NCBI RefSeq assembly: GCF_030811595.1
Contig: NZ_JAUSRB010000002.1
Coordinates: 1,116,001 to 1,180,000, forward strand
Direction of reading: 5' to 3'
DNA: 64,000 nucleotides
Source of the DNA: Streptosporangium brasiliense
GTDB taxonomy: Bacteria > Actinomycetota > Actinomycetes > Streptosporangiales > Streptosporangiaceae
Positions 28,269 through 36,485 of this stretch are shown piece by piece. Position numbers and translations under genes: made by a program. The number at the start of each line of letters is the position of its first letter. Position 1 is the stretch's first letter. The notes beneath the pieces are model-generated. The model was not told where the DNA came from. It saw only the letters and a program-made list of their open reading frames with translations, and ran no database searches.

Positions 28269-28481
28269 CCTTTGACGATCAGCGCACCGACCTTCCGCCT
28301 CTATCAAATTCAGCGTCCATCACGACTCGGCGGCACTCGCGGTGACCAGAACATCCGCGAGGCCTTCAGCAGCCCGCTTCAGGCTTGCGTGCATATTACG
28401 GAGCATTCGGCAGAACAATGTGGCCGACAGTCGGCCAATCCATCTTGACCCAGAGACGGCAAGAATGTTGACGTGTGTCAA

Positions 28482-28503
28482 ACATCACACTTCCCAGTGA
28501 TGT
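28482..28503. repeat. Inverted repeat in the ABC/kinase spacer
   Basis: ACATCAC and GTGATGT pair over an eight-base loop; just upstream TTGAC-N4-GTCAA forms a second small inverted repeat at 28468-28481. The block sits in the spacer between the divergent ABC exporter and histidine kinase genes and may hold operators for either. Confidence 0.35.
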
Positions 28504-28877
28504 GAGCTAAGTGCCTATCCAAAAGTTCTGCGCGTGACCGGGTGTGAGGCCGCTCCGTGGACCAGCCCTGGCTCCCGGCCGGTTACAAGCGGAACTTCTG
28601 GAATGCGGCTTAGCCGCAGAGGTCGGCGAGCCGATCGAGCTGGCATCTCCTCGATGGTCACCGACAGGACAGCTTCCGCCGGAGCCGGTGATCCGGTTGG
28701 CCGGTACGGGCAGGGTGGGCCGCGTCTCCCGCTGAAGGCTCCGGGGCGGCGATCGGAGGCCCCGTTCTCCTTCAGGCTCACGCGGGCGTGCCCGACCCCG
28801 GCGACTTCCCGGAATCCATCTCAGAACGGGACATCTGCCCCGGGACAGCGGGACATGGGGTGCGGGATCCTTCGGTC
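28504..28877. other. Stretch without a recognised gene before kinase genes
   Basis: About 370 bases between the inverted repeats and the first kinase start. Open frames exist on both strands, but none shows a ribosome site or a familiar protein. The adjacent kinase lacks the N-terminal membrane part of its paralogue, so this could be decayed DNA left by a deletion or an insertion. No insertion-sequence ends were seen. Confidence 0.4.
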
Positions 28878-30161
28878 ATGGCAGTGACGACACCCCCTGC
28901 CCGGCGCCCGGCCAACCGGCCGCCCGGCGTCCACGTGATACTCAACCGCGTCCTGGTCTACGGCGCGCTGGCGGCGGTCACCGGCGGGATCTACTCCGGG
29001 CTGACCTGGCTGGCCGGCACGCTGTCCGGCGGCCGGGACCCGGTGGCCGGGCTGGTCGCGGCGCTGGCCGCGGGCGCGGTCTTCCACCCGGCGCGGCTGC
29101 GCCTGCAGCGGGCGGTGGACCGGTTGTTCCGGGTCGAGCGCGACCCCTACCGGGTCGCCGACCGGCTGAGCCGCACCCTTCAGGAGACCGTCGACCCCGC
29201 CCAGGGACTGGCCACCGCCGCGGCACTGGTCCGCCGGGCGCTCCACGCCGACGGCGTCGCCGTCGAGGTCCACGGCGGACACGCCGCGACCGTCCACGAC
29301 GGCGAGCTGGGCGAGCGGCCGGTCGAGACCCCGCTGGTCTGGCACGGGGAGCCGGTGGGGCGGCTGCTCAGCAGCGGTCCCGACACCGCGCCGGACCTGC
29401 TGGAGGTGCTGGCCCGGCACCTGGCCGAGCTGGCGCACGCCGTACGGCTCACCGCCGACCTGCGGCGCTCCAGGGAGCGCATCCTCACCACCCGGGAAGA
29501 GGAGCGGCGCAGGCTCCGCCGCGACCTGCACGACGGGCTGGGGCCGACACTGGCCAGCCTGGCGATGACCGTGGACGAGGCCAGGCTCCGGCTGGAGCGG
29601 GATCCCGAGGCCGTGGAGCGGCTGCTGATCCGGGTGCGCGACCAGCTCGGCGTCGCGATCATCGATGTCAGGGACCTGGTGTACGGCCTGCGCCCGCCCG
29701 CGCTGGACGACCTCGGGCTGACCGGCTCGCTGCGCTCGCTGGCCGACGCACCGGGGCCACGGGTGGACGTCGCGGTGACCGGCCCGCTGGGCGAGCTGCC
29801 CCCGGCGGTGGAGACGGCCGCCTACCGGATCGCCCAGGAGGCGCTCACCAACGTCCGCCGCCACGCCCAGGCCACCACCGCCCTGGTACGGGCCGAGCTG
29901 CTCCCGGCCGGGGCGGAGCACGCCGGGGGGGCCGAGGCCGGGGACGGGGCGGAGGACAAGGGGCCACGCCTGTCAAGGGAGCTGCGCCTGTCGGTCGCCG
30001 ACGACGGCATCGGACTGCCCGGACGGATCCGCGGCGGCGTGGGCCTGGCGTCCATGCGCGAGCGGGCGGCGGAGGCGGGCGGATCGTGCACGGTCAGGCC
30101 ACGTCCCGGCGGCGGCACAGAGGTCGTCGTCCGCCTCCCCCTCGGAACGGAGACGCCATGA
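28878..30161 (+). CDS. Sensor histidine kinase, short paralogue
   Basis: A 427-residue NarL-partner (HisKA_3) kinase. It begins with a short two-helix membrane part (VILNRVLVYGALAAVTGGIYSGLTWLAG and PVAGLVAALAAGAVFHPARLRLQRAVDRLF), then a GAF-like region, the phosphorylated His in RRLRRDLHDGLGPTLASLAMTVDEARLRL, and the HATPase domain with N box AYRIAQEALTNVRRHA and G box DDGIGLPGRIRGGVGLASMRERA. It is colinear with residues from about 315 on of the next kinase but lacks that protein's large N-terminal membrane sensor. Start uncertain: ATG 28878 begins at the conserved part, but its ribosome site is poor; the frame opens at 28788. Its stop overlaps the next start in ATGA. Confidence 0.8.
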   Translation: MAVTTPPARRPANRPPGVHVILNRVLVYGALAAVTGGIYSGLTWLAGTLSGGRDPVAGLVAALAAGAVFHPARLRLQRAVDRLFRVERDPYRVADRLSRTLQETVDPAQGLATAAALVRRALHADGVAVEVHGGHAATVHDGELGERPVETPLVWHGEPVGRLLSSGPDTAPDLLEVLARHLAELAHAVRLTADLRRSRERILTTREEERRRLRRDLHDGLGPTLASLAMTVDEARLRLERDPEAVERLLIRVRDQLGVAIIDVRDLVYGLRPPALDDLGLTGSLRSLADAPGPRVDVAVTGPLGELPPAVETAAYRIAQEALTNVRRHAQATTALVRAELLPAGAEHAGGAEAGDGAEDKGPRLSRELRLSVADDGIGLPGRIRGGVGLASMRERAAEAGGSCTVRPRPGGGTEVVVRLPLGTETP

Positions 30162-32200
30162 CCTCCCCCTCAGACGCGGACACGGCGGCCTCGCCCAGGG
30201 ACACGGCGGTCTCCCCCGGAGGCGCGGGGATCGCGGGTGGGGGGCGGCGGACGGCGCTGGCCGTCCTCGTCTGGACCGGCGCGGTGCTGGCGCCGGTGGG
30301 CAACCTCCTGGCGGTCCGGATGGTGGAGCTGAGCGCCTCGACCTGGACCGACCGCTTCGTCACCATGGACCCGACCGTCATCCTCTTCCCCGCCGCCGGC
30401 GCGTTCCTCATCACGCGCCGGCCCCGGCTGCCCGTCCCGTGGATGCTGTGGGCCAGCGGGATCGTCGGCAGCCTCTACTACCTGGCCTACAGCGGCGCCC
30501 ACTGGCGCTACCTCACCGACCCCGGGGGGATCACCCCCTACCTCATGTGGCTGGGCCTGTGGCTGTGGCTGTGGTACGTGCCGGTGTACATCTCGCTGCT
30601 GCCGCTGCTGTTCCCCGACGGCCGGCTGCCCTCCCGGCGCTGGCGGCCGGTCCTGTACGCCAACCTGGTCCTCATGGCCGGGCACTCCCTGTTCCTGGGA
30701 CTGGCCCCGGATCCGGGGTTCGAGAGCCAGCTCCCGATCGCGAACCCGTTCGGCGTCGAGGCGCTGCGTGACATCTCGCCGGCCGTGGAGGCGTGGATCG
30801 GCGGCCCGATGATGGCGCTCACCGCGCTCGGCGTGCTGTCGCTGGCCTTCCGCTACCGGGCGGGCGACGCCGAGCTCCGGCGCCAGATCGGCTGGTACAC
30901 CGGCGCGCTGGCGGTGGTCCTGGTCTCCTGGATCCTCCGGGTGGTGACCGGCTCCTGGCTGCTGGCCACCCTGGAGACCGTCTTCATCGCCGTGGTCCCC
31001 CTGTCGATCATCGCGGCGGTGCTGCGCTACCGCCTCTACGGCATCGACGTCGTGGCCAACCGGACGCTGGTCTACGGCTGCCTGGTCGCGATCACCGGAG
31101 GGGTCTACTTCGGGCTGATCTGGCTGGCCAACGCCCTGGCCAGCGGCCTGGGCCCGGTCGCGGGGGCGGTCGCGGCACTGGCCGTGGGCGGCATCTTCCA
31201 CCCGGCGCGGCTGCGCCTGCAACGGGCGGTGGACCGGGTGTTCGCCGTCGAGCGCGACCCCTACCGGGTCGCCGACCTGCTGGGCCGTACCGGGCAGGGG
31301 GCGCGGGACCCGGCGGCGGCGCTCGGCGAGGCCGTGGCGGTGATCCGCGGGGCGCTGGGCGCGAGCGGGGTCCGCGTCGAGGTCCGCACCGGGCAGGGCG
31401 GGGCGGCGCGCGTGTTCACCGACGGGGAACTGCGGCCGCAGACCCAGGAGGTGCCGCTGCTCTGGCACGCCGAGCGGGTGGGGACCCTGCTGGTGGCGGG
31501 GGTCCGGCCGGGCCGCGAGCCGATGGCGGTGCTGGCCCGGCACCTGGCCGAACTGGCGCACGCCGTACGGCTCACCGCCGACCTGCACCGCTCCCGGGAG
31601 CGCATCCTCACCACCCGCGACGAGGAGCGCCGCAGGCTGGGCCGGGAGCTGCACGACGGACTCGGCCCGGCGCTGACCAGCGTCACGCTCACCATCGACG
31701 AGGCGCGCAGGCGGCTGGAGGCCGACCCGCGGGCCGTCGAGAAGCTGCTGGTCCGGGTCCGCGAGGAGATGACCGCGACGATCGCGTCGGTCCGCGAGTT
31801 GGTGTACGGCCTGCGCCCGCCCGCGCTGGACGACCTGGGCCTGGAGGGCGCGCTGCGGGCCTGCGCCGGGGAGGGCGCGGTGACGGTCGACGGCCCGCTG
31901 GACGACCTGCCCGCCGCCGTCGAGGTCGCCGCCTACCGCATCACCCAGGAGGCGCTCACCAACGCCCGCCGCCACGCCGGGCCGGCCACGATCCTCCTCC
32001 GGCTGCGCAGGCTCCCGGGCGAGCTGCGGGTGGAGGTGACCGACGACGGGATCGGCCTGCCCGAGAATCCGGCCGCGGGCGTCGGGCTGACCTCGATGCG
32101 CGAGCGGGCGGCCGAGGTGGGAGGCTGCTGTGTGATCGGCCGCAGGCCGGGCGGCGGCACGGAGGTGACCGCCAGACTGCCGACGGAGGGGGCCGGATGA
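30158..32200 (+). CDS. Sensor histidine kinase, full-length paralogue
   Basis: A 680-residue kinase. Residues 30-300 hold about eight membrane helices (for example LAVLVWTGAVLAPVGNLLAVRMVE and LMWLGLWLWLWYVPVYISLLPLLFPDGRLPSRRW), a sensor type common in actinobacterial NarL-partner kinases. Then come the hinge VANRTLVYGCLVAITGGVYFGLIWLANAL, a GAF-like segment, the His in RRLGRELHDGLGPALTSVTLTIDEARRRL, and the HATPase domain (AYRITQEALTNARRHA; DDGIGLPENPAAGVGLTSMRERA). The signal is unknown. It overlaps both neighbours by four bases (ATGA), so the three signalling genes are one coupled operon with one regulator for two kinases. Confidence 0.9.
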   Translation: MTSPSDADTAASPRDTAVSPGGAGIAGGGRRTALAVLVWTGAVLAPVGNLLAVRMVELSASTWTDRFVTMDPTVILFPAAGAFLITRRPRLPVPWMLWASGIVGSLYYLAYSGAHWRYLTDPGGITPYLMWLGLWLWLWYVPVYISLLPLLFPDGRLPSRRWRPVLYANLVLMAGHSLFLGLAPDPGFESQLPIANPFGVEALRDISPAVEAWIGGPMMALTALGVLSLAFRYRAGDAELRRQIGWYTGALAVVLVSWILRVVTGSWLLATLETVFIAVVPLSIIAAVLRYRLYGIDVVANRTLVYGCLVAITGGVYFGLIWLANALASGLGPVAGAVAALAVGGIFHPARLRLQRAVDRVFAVERDPYRVADLLGRTGQGARDPAAALGEAVAVIRGALGASGVRVEVRTGQGGAARVFTDGELRPQTQEVPLLWHAERVGTLLVAGVRPGREPMAVLARHLAELAHAVRLTADLHRSRERILTTRDEERRRLGRELHDGLGPALTSVTLTIDEARRRLEADPRAVEKLLVRVREEMTATIASVRELVYGLRPPALDDLGLEGALRACAGEGAVTVDGPLDDLPAAVEVAAYRITQEALTNARRHAGPATILLRLRRLPGELRVEVTDDGIGLPENPAAGVGLTSMRERAAEVGGCCVIGRRPGGGTEVTARLPTEGAG

Positions 32201-32892
32201 TCACCGTGCTGATCGTGGACGACCACCCGGTCTTCCGGCGGGGCCTGCGCGGTCTGCTTGCGGCCATGGACATCGAGGTCGTCGGGGAGGCCGGCGGCGG
32301 GCAGGAGGCGGTGGCGCTGGCCGCCGAGCTCCAGCCGGACGTGGTCGTGATGGACCTGCAGATGCCCGGTGGGAACGGCGTCGAGGCGACCCGGACGATC
32401 ACCAGGACCAGCCCGCGGATCGGGGTGCTGGTGCTGACCATGTTCCGGGACGACGACTCGGTGTTCGCCGCCATGCGCGCCGGTGCGCGCGGCTACCTGC
32501 TGAAGGAGGCCGGCGCCGAGGAGATCGGCCGCGCCGTGCGCGCCGTCGCCGCGGGCGAGGCCATCTACGGCCCCGAGATCGCCCGCCGGGTCCTGGCCTA
32601 CTTCACCGGCATGCCCGACCCGTCGCGCACCGCCTTCCCCGAGCTCACCGAGCGGGAGCGGGAGGTGCTCCAGTTGGTCGCCCAAGGCCGGGGGAACAGC
32701 GAGATCGCCGGGATCCTCTTCCTGTCCGGCAAGACCGTGCGCAACCACATCTCCAACATCTTCATGAAGCTGCAGGTGGCCGACCGCGCCCAGGCCATCG
32801 TCCGGGCCCGCGAGGCCGGCCTGGGCGGCTCCCCCCGGCCTGGCCCGTCAACGGGCGCGGGCGACGGGGCCCAGCAAGGCGGAACTCACTGA
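32197..32892 (+). CDS. NarL/FixJ-family response regulator
   Basis: A 231-residue response regulator. The receiver begins MITVLIVDDHPVFRRGLRGLL with acidic residues D8/D9, the phosphorylated Asp is D53 in VVVMDLQMPGGNG, and the Lys is in GYLLKEAGAEEIG. The LuxR-type helix-turn-helix is LTEREREVLQLVAQGRGNSEIAGILFLSGKTVRNHISNIFMKLQVADRAQAI. It should be phosphorylated by both upstream kinases. The start overlaps the kinase stop in ATGA. The tail (GSPRPGPSTGAGDGAQQGGTH) is low-complexity and the gene ends at a 15-bp tandem repeat. Confidence 0.93.
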   Translation: MITVLIVDDHPVFRRGLRGLLAAMDIEVVGEAGGGQEAVALAAELQPDVVVMDLQMPGGNGVEATRTITRTSPRIGVLVLTMFRDDDSVFAAMRAGARGYLLKEAGAEEIGRAVRAVAAGEAIYGPEIARRVLAYFTGMPDPSRTAFPELTEREREVLQLVAQGRGNSEIAGILFLSGKTVRNHISNIFMKLQVADRAQAIVRAREAGLGGSPRPGPSTGAGDGAQQGGTH

Positions 32893-32965
32893 GGCGGGCT
32901 TCACCGGGGCAGGGCCGACCGGAGCGGGGCCGACCGGAGCGGGGCCGACCGGGGCGGGGCTCACT
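32891..32965. repeat. Tandem repeat, five 15-bp units between convergent genes
   Basis: Two exact copies of GGAGCGGGGCCGACC (32921-32935, 32936-32950) are flanked by one near copy upstream (32906-32920) and weaker copies on each side. The array runs from the stop of the response regulator to the stop of the convergent prim-pol gene. Read in one minus-strand frame it would encode the five-residue repeat APVGP, but no gene uses that frame. Confidence 0.75.
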
Positions 32966-33602
32966 CGCAGACGTCGGCGAGCGTGTCGAGGACGCGGAGC
33001 GGGTCGGGCAGCGGACGGCCGTCCGGAGGGCGCAGCCATGACGTCGCCCTGCCGGCCGGCAGGGTCGAGGGCGGGGCGAGGACGTAGCTGTCGCGGCAGT
33101 GCCAGCGCAGGCCGGGCATCTCGTCGATGGTCGCCGGGCCGAAGTCGAGAGGGCAGGACCACCATTCGTCCTCGTCCTCGGCGATGTTGCGGGTGGCCAC
33201 ATAGAAAAGGACCCGGTCGCCGTTGGCGGCGACCGGGCCCGTTGCGGATCCGGCGGAGTCCATGCTCGCGAGGGCGGTGAGCCCGGCGGCGGCCGGTACG
33301 TCGAACACGTCGAAGACGCGGCCCGTGGGGAGGATCACATTCGCCTCCGGGTCGCGCTGCCACCAGTGGCTGAGCAGGGCCGGGTCGGCCGTGGCCTGCA
33401 TCTGCCAGGCCCGCGAGAGCGGGTGCGCGCCCGGGTCGGGACAGCCGACGCGGTCACAGGAGCAGGCGCGGGGACCGCCCTGCAGCGGCCGCGCGCCGGG
33501 ACAGCTCGCCCAGCCAAGGGCGGCGTACTCCAGCACGGAGCCGATCATCTGCTTCGGATGAGCACGTCGCCTGCCACGACGAGTCAGCGGTACCCCCACC
33601 AT
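32961..33602 (-). CDS. Bifunctional DNA primase/polymerase-type small protein
   Basis: A 213-residue protein resembling the prim-pol (primase/polymerase, AEP) N-terminal domain found as a stand-alone protein in many actinobacteria. It has an early cysteine cluster (LGWASCPGARPLQGGPRACSCDRVGCPDPGAHPL), then WWQRDPEANVILPTGRVFDVFDVPAAAGLTAL, the typical strand with acidic residues, and SCPLDFGPATIDEMPGLRWHCRDSYVLAPPS. Catalytic activity is not proven for these short proteins and a regulatory role is possible. The start MVGVPLTRRGRRR is preferred over one 23 codons upstream. It is convergent with the response regulator. Confidence 0.75.
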   Translation of the reverse strand: MVGVPLTRRGRRRAHPKQMIGSVLEYAALGWASCPGARPLQGGPRACSCDRVGCPDPGAHPLSRAWQMQATADPALLSHWWQRDPEANVILPTGRVFDVFDVPAAAGLTALASMDSAGSATGPVAANGDRVLFYVATRNIAEDEDEWWSCPLDFGPATIDEMPGLRWHCRDSYVLAPPSTLPAGRATSWLRPPDGRPLPDPLRVLDTLADVCE

Positions 33603-33792
33603 TGTGTCCTCCGTCGTCCGCCCGCCCGGATGCCCTCGGATGCGATGGCGTAGCCACGTTCTGGTCAGCAAGGGAAGTCAGACAGCCAGGGCTCACACCA
33701 CCTGGGACACATCCGCACCGGTATCCGCACTCTAACGCACAGACCACCCGAGCAAGCGGCAAACCCCCAGTTCTCGCTATGTGCCGCTGGTC

Positions 33793-34779
33793 TCAGTGGA
33801 GCTTCTTGGCCACCTCGGTCGCCCAGTAGGTGAGGATCATGTCGGCGCCGGCCCGGCGGATCGCGATCAGTGACTCCATGATCACCCGGTCCCGGTCGAT
33901 CCAGCCGTTCGCCGCCGCGGCCTCGACCATGGCGTACTCCCCGCTGACCTGGTAGGCGGCCACCGGCACGTCGACCGCGTCGCGCACCTGGCGCAGGATG
34001 TCGAGGTAGGCCAGCGCGGGCTTGACCATCACGCCGTCGGCGCCCTCGTCGAGGTCCAGCCGCACCTCGCGCAGCGCCTCGCCGACCGGCCCGGCCGCGT
34101 CCTGCTGGTAGGCGTTGCGGTCGCCGAACTGCGGCGCGCACTCGGCCGCCTCCCGGAACGGCCCGTAGAAGGCCGAGGCGTACTTCGCCGAGTAGGCGAG
34201 GATCGGGATCTGCTCGAAGCCGTCGCCGTCCAGCGCCGCGCGGATCGCGGCGACCTGGCCGTCCATCATCCCGCTGGGCGCGATGACCTGTGATCCGGCG
34301 CGGGCCTGGGAGACCGCGGCGGCGGCGTAGCGCTCCAGGGTGGCGTCGTTGTCGACCTCGCCGTCAGGCGTCAGGATGCCGCAGTGCCCGTGGTCGGTGA
34401 ACTCGTCCAGGCAGGTGTCGGTCATCACGACCATCGCGTCGCCCACGTCGGCGACCAGGTCGGCGACGGCCTGCTGGACGATCCCGTCCGGGTCGTCGGC
34501 GGCCGACCCGCGGGCGTCCTTCACCGCGGGGACGCCGAACAGGATCAGCGCGCCGACCCCCGCCTCGGCCGCCTCGTGGGCGGCCTTGCGCAGTGAGTCA
34601 CGGGTGTGCTGGAACACTCCGGGCATCGAGCCGATCGGGTTCGGCTCGTCGATGCCCTCCTTGACGAACATCGGCAGCACCAGCTCCGCCGGGTGCAGTC
34701 TGGTGCCGGCGACCATCCGGCGCATCGTCGCCGTACGGCGGAGCCTGCGCGGACGCGCTACGGGGAACTGGGCGGTCAT
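33793..34779 (-). CDS. hemB: Delta-aminolevulinic acid dehydratase (porphobilinogen synthase)
   Basis: HemB joins two 5-aminolevulinate molecules into porphobilinogen. The product is 328 residues from [42 protein letters not shown]. The metal site region is [20 protein letters not shown]; the two active lysines are in [18 protein letters not shown] and [25 protein letters not shown] ribosome site precedes the ATG at 34779. A 125-base gap with a strong hairpin separates it from hemD, so it may have its own promoter and not be an integral part of the rex-hemACD transcript. Confidence 0.97.
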   Translation of the reverse strand: MTAQFPVARPRRLRRTATMRRMVAGTRLHPAELVLPMFVKEGIDEPNPIGSMPGVFQHTRDSLRKAAHEAAEAGVGALILFGVPAVKDARGSAADDPDGIVQQAVADLVADVGDAMVVMTDTCLDEFTDHGHCGILTPDGEVDNDATLERYAAAAVSQARAGSQVIAPSGMMDGQVAAIRAALDGDGFEQIPILAYSAKYASAFYGPFREAAECAPQFGDRNAYQQDAAGPVGEALREVRLDLDEGADGVMVKPALAYLDILRQVRDAVDVPVAAYQVSGEYAMVEAAAANGWIDRDRVIMESLIAIRRAGADMILTYWATEVAKKLH

Positions 34780-34855
34780 GGTCTCTCCCTCTCCCCCGGC
34801 CATAGGGGATCAGGAACCGGGGGACCGTGTTCGGATGTGGCTCGCTGAGCTCACG

Positions 34856-34901
34856 GGAACCGTCACGGACGCCTCGTCCGGCGGGCGTCCGCGACGGTTC
34901 C
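34856..34901 (-). terminator. Hairpin after hemD, likely terminator
   Basis: Left arm GGAACCGTC-A-CGGACGCC and right arm GGCGTCCG-C-GACGGTTCC pair over 17 base pairs with one A-C mismatch and a ten-base loop. It begins three bases after the hemD stop (minus strand). No U-run follows, as is common for actinobacterial terminators. Confidence 0.7.
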
Positions 34902-34904
34902 AGA

Positions 34905-36485
34905 TTACTTGGCGCGGCGCCGGGCTCCCCGCCGGGTCTGTGAGGGCCTGCGGGGGACGTCTCCGGCCGCGAGCGCGGCCTGCCGCTGCTTCGCACCATA
35001 CTCGGCCAGCGCGGCCGCGAGGGCGGAAGCCGATGGCTTGTCGGCCATCACATCGACGCGGAGCCCGAACTCCTCGGCCGTCTTGGCGGTCTGCGGCCCG
35101 ATCACCGCGATGACCGTGACGTTGTGCGGCTTGCCCGCGATGCCCACCAGGTTGCGCACGGTGCTCGACGAGGTGAACAGCACCGCGTCGAACCCGCCGC
35201 CCTTGATGGCCTCCCGGATCGGCGCCGGCGGCGGCGCCGCGCGGACGGTCCGGTAGGCGGTCACGTCGTCGCACTCCCAGCCGAGCTCGGTCAGCCCGGC
35301 GACCAGCGTCTCGGTCGCGATGTCGGCCCGGGGCAGCAGCACCCGGTTGATCGGGTCGAGCATCGAGTCGTAGGGCGGCCACTCGGCCAGCAGGCCCTCC
35401 GACGACTGCTCGCCCGAGGGCATCAGGTCCGGCTTGACGCCGAACTGCACCAGCGCGCGGGAGGTCGCCTCGCCCACGGCCGCGACCTTGAGCCCGGCGA
35501 ACGCGCGGGCGTCCAGGCCGTACTCCTCGAACTTCTCGCGCACGGCCTTGACCGCGTTCGCGCTGGTGAAGGCCACCCATTCGTAGCGGCCGGTGACCAG
35601 GCCCTTGATCGCCCGGTCCATCTGCTGCGGGGTGCGCGGCGGCTCGACGGAGATCGTGGGGACCTCCTCCGGCACCGCGCCGTAGGAATGCAGCTGCTCG
35701 ACCAGCGCGGCCGACTGCTCCTTGGTCCGGGGCACGAGCACCCGCCAGCCGAACAGCGGCTTGGTCTCGAACCACGACAGCCGGTCGCGCATGGCGACGG
35801 CCTCGCCGACCACGATCAGCGCGGGCTCGGTCATCCCGGCGTGCTTGAGGTCGGGCGCCATCCGGCCGAGCGTGGTCACCACGGTGTACTGCTCGGTGGT
35901 GGTGCCCGCGCTGCTGATCGCAACCGGCGTCGAGTCGGGACGGCCCGCGGCGATCAGCGCCTTGCCGATCGCGACCGCCGCCGAGACGCCGTTGTAGATC
36001 ACCAGGGTGCCCGCACCCATGGCGTGGGCGGACCAGTCGTCGACCTGGGCCGCGTCCACGACCCGGAACTCCGGCACCGCCACCGCGGCGGGGATGCCCG
36101 CGTAGGTGAGCACCGCCGTCGCCGGGGGCACGCCCGGCACGATCTCGAAGTCCACCTCCGCCTTGGTGCAGGCCGCGACCTCCTCGGTGATCGAGGAGAA
36201 GAACATCGGATCGCCGGCGCAGAGCCGTACGACGCCGCGCCCGCCCTTGGCCTCCGCCACGGCCCTCAGCGAGACCGCGCCCTCCTCGGCCGCGTCGACG
36301 ACTTCGACGTTCTCTCTGCAGTGGCGGAGCAACGCTCCGTACGCCTCCTGATCGAGCACGACGACATCGGCCTTCGACAGCAGGTCGGCGCCACGGAGCG
36401 TGAGCAGGCCCTCGTCACCGGGGCCCGCCCCCACGAAGGCGACGAACCCGGCCGGGCGCTCGAAGGTGGTACTTCCGGAGCTCAA
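34905..36485 (-). CDS. hemD: Fused uroporphyrinogen-III C-methyltransferase / uroporphyrinogen-III synthase
   Basis: A 526-residue bifunctional protein. Residues 1-250 are a SAM-dependent uroporphyrinogen-III methyltransferase domain (VAFVGAGPGDEGLLTLRGADLLSKADVVVLD; GGRGVVRLCAGDPMFFSS; EIVPGVPPATAVLTYAGIP), which leads to precorrin-2 for siroheme and cobalamin. Residues 255-500 are the HemD synthase (RVLVPRTKEQSAALVEQLHSYGA; WVAFTSANAVKAVREKF; DAVLFTSSSTVRNLVG), which closes the ring to uroporphyrinogen III. A basic tail RRPSQTRRGARRRAK ends it. This fusion is standard in actinobacteria. The TTG start overlaps the hemC stop by four bases (TTGA). Methyltransferase activity should be confirmed, as some fused domains are inactive. 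Confidence 0.93.
   Translation of the reverse strand: MSSGSTTFERPAGFVAFVGAGPGDEGLLTLRGADLLSKADVVVLDQEAYGALLRHCRENVEVVDAAEEGAVSLRAVAEAKGGRGVVRLCAGDPMFFSSITEEVAACTKAEVDFEIVPGVPPATAVLTYAGIPAAVAVPEFRVVDAAQVDDWSAHAMGAGTLVIYNGVSAAVAIGKALIAAGRPDSTPVAISSAGTTTEQYTVVTTLGRMAPDLKHAGMTEPALIVVGEAVAMRDRLSWFETKPLFGWRVLVPRTKEQSAALVEQLHSYGAVPEEVPTISVEPPRTPQQMDRAIKGLVTGRYEWVAFTSANAVKAVREKFEEYGLDARAFAGLKVAAVGEATSRALVQFGVKPDLMPSGEQSSEGLLAEWPPYDSMLDPINRVLLPRADIATETLVAGLTELGWECDDVTAYRTVRAAPPPAPIREAIKGGGFDAVLFTSSSTVRNLVGIAGKPHNVTVIAVIGPQTAKTAEEFGLRVDVMADKPSASALAAALAEYGAKQRQAALAAGDVPRRPSQTRRGARRRAK

Noticed and set aside
28534..28887. Open frame of 117 codons in the spacer before the kinases
   Set aside because: No ribosome site, no similarity recognised, and it overlaps the likely kinase start.
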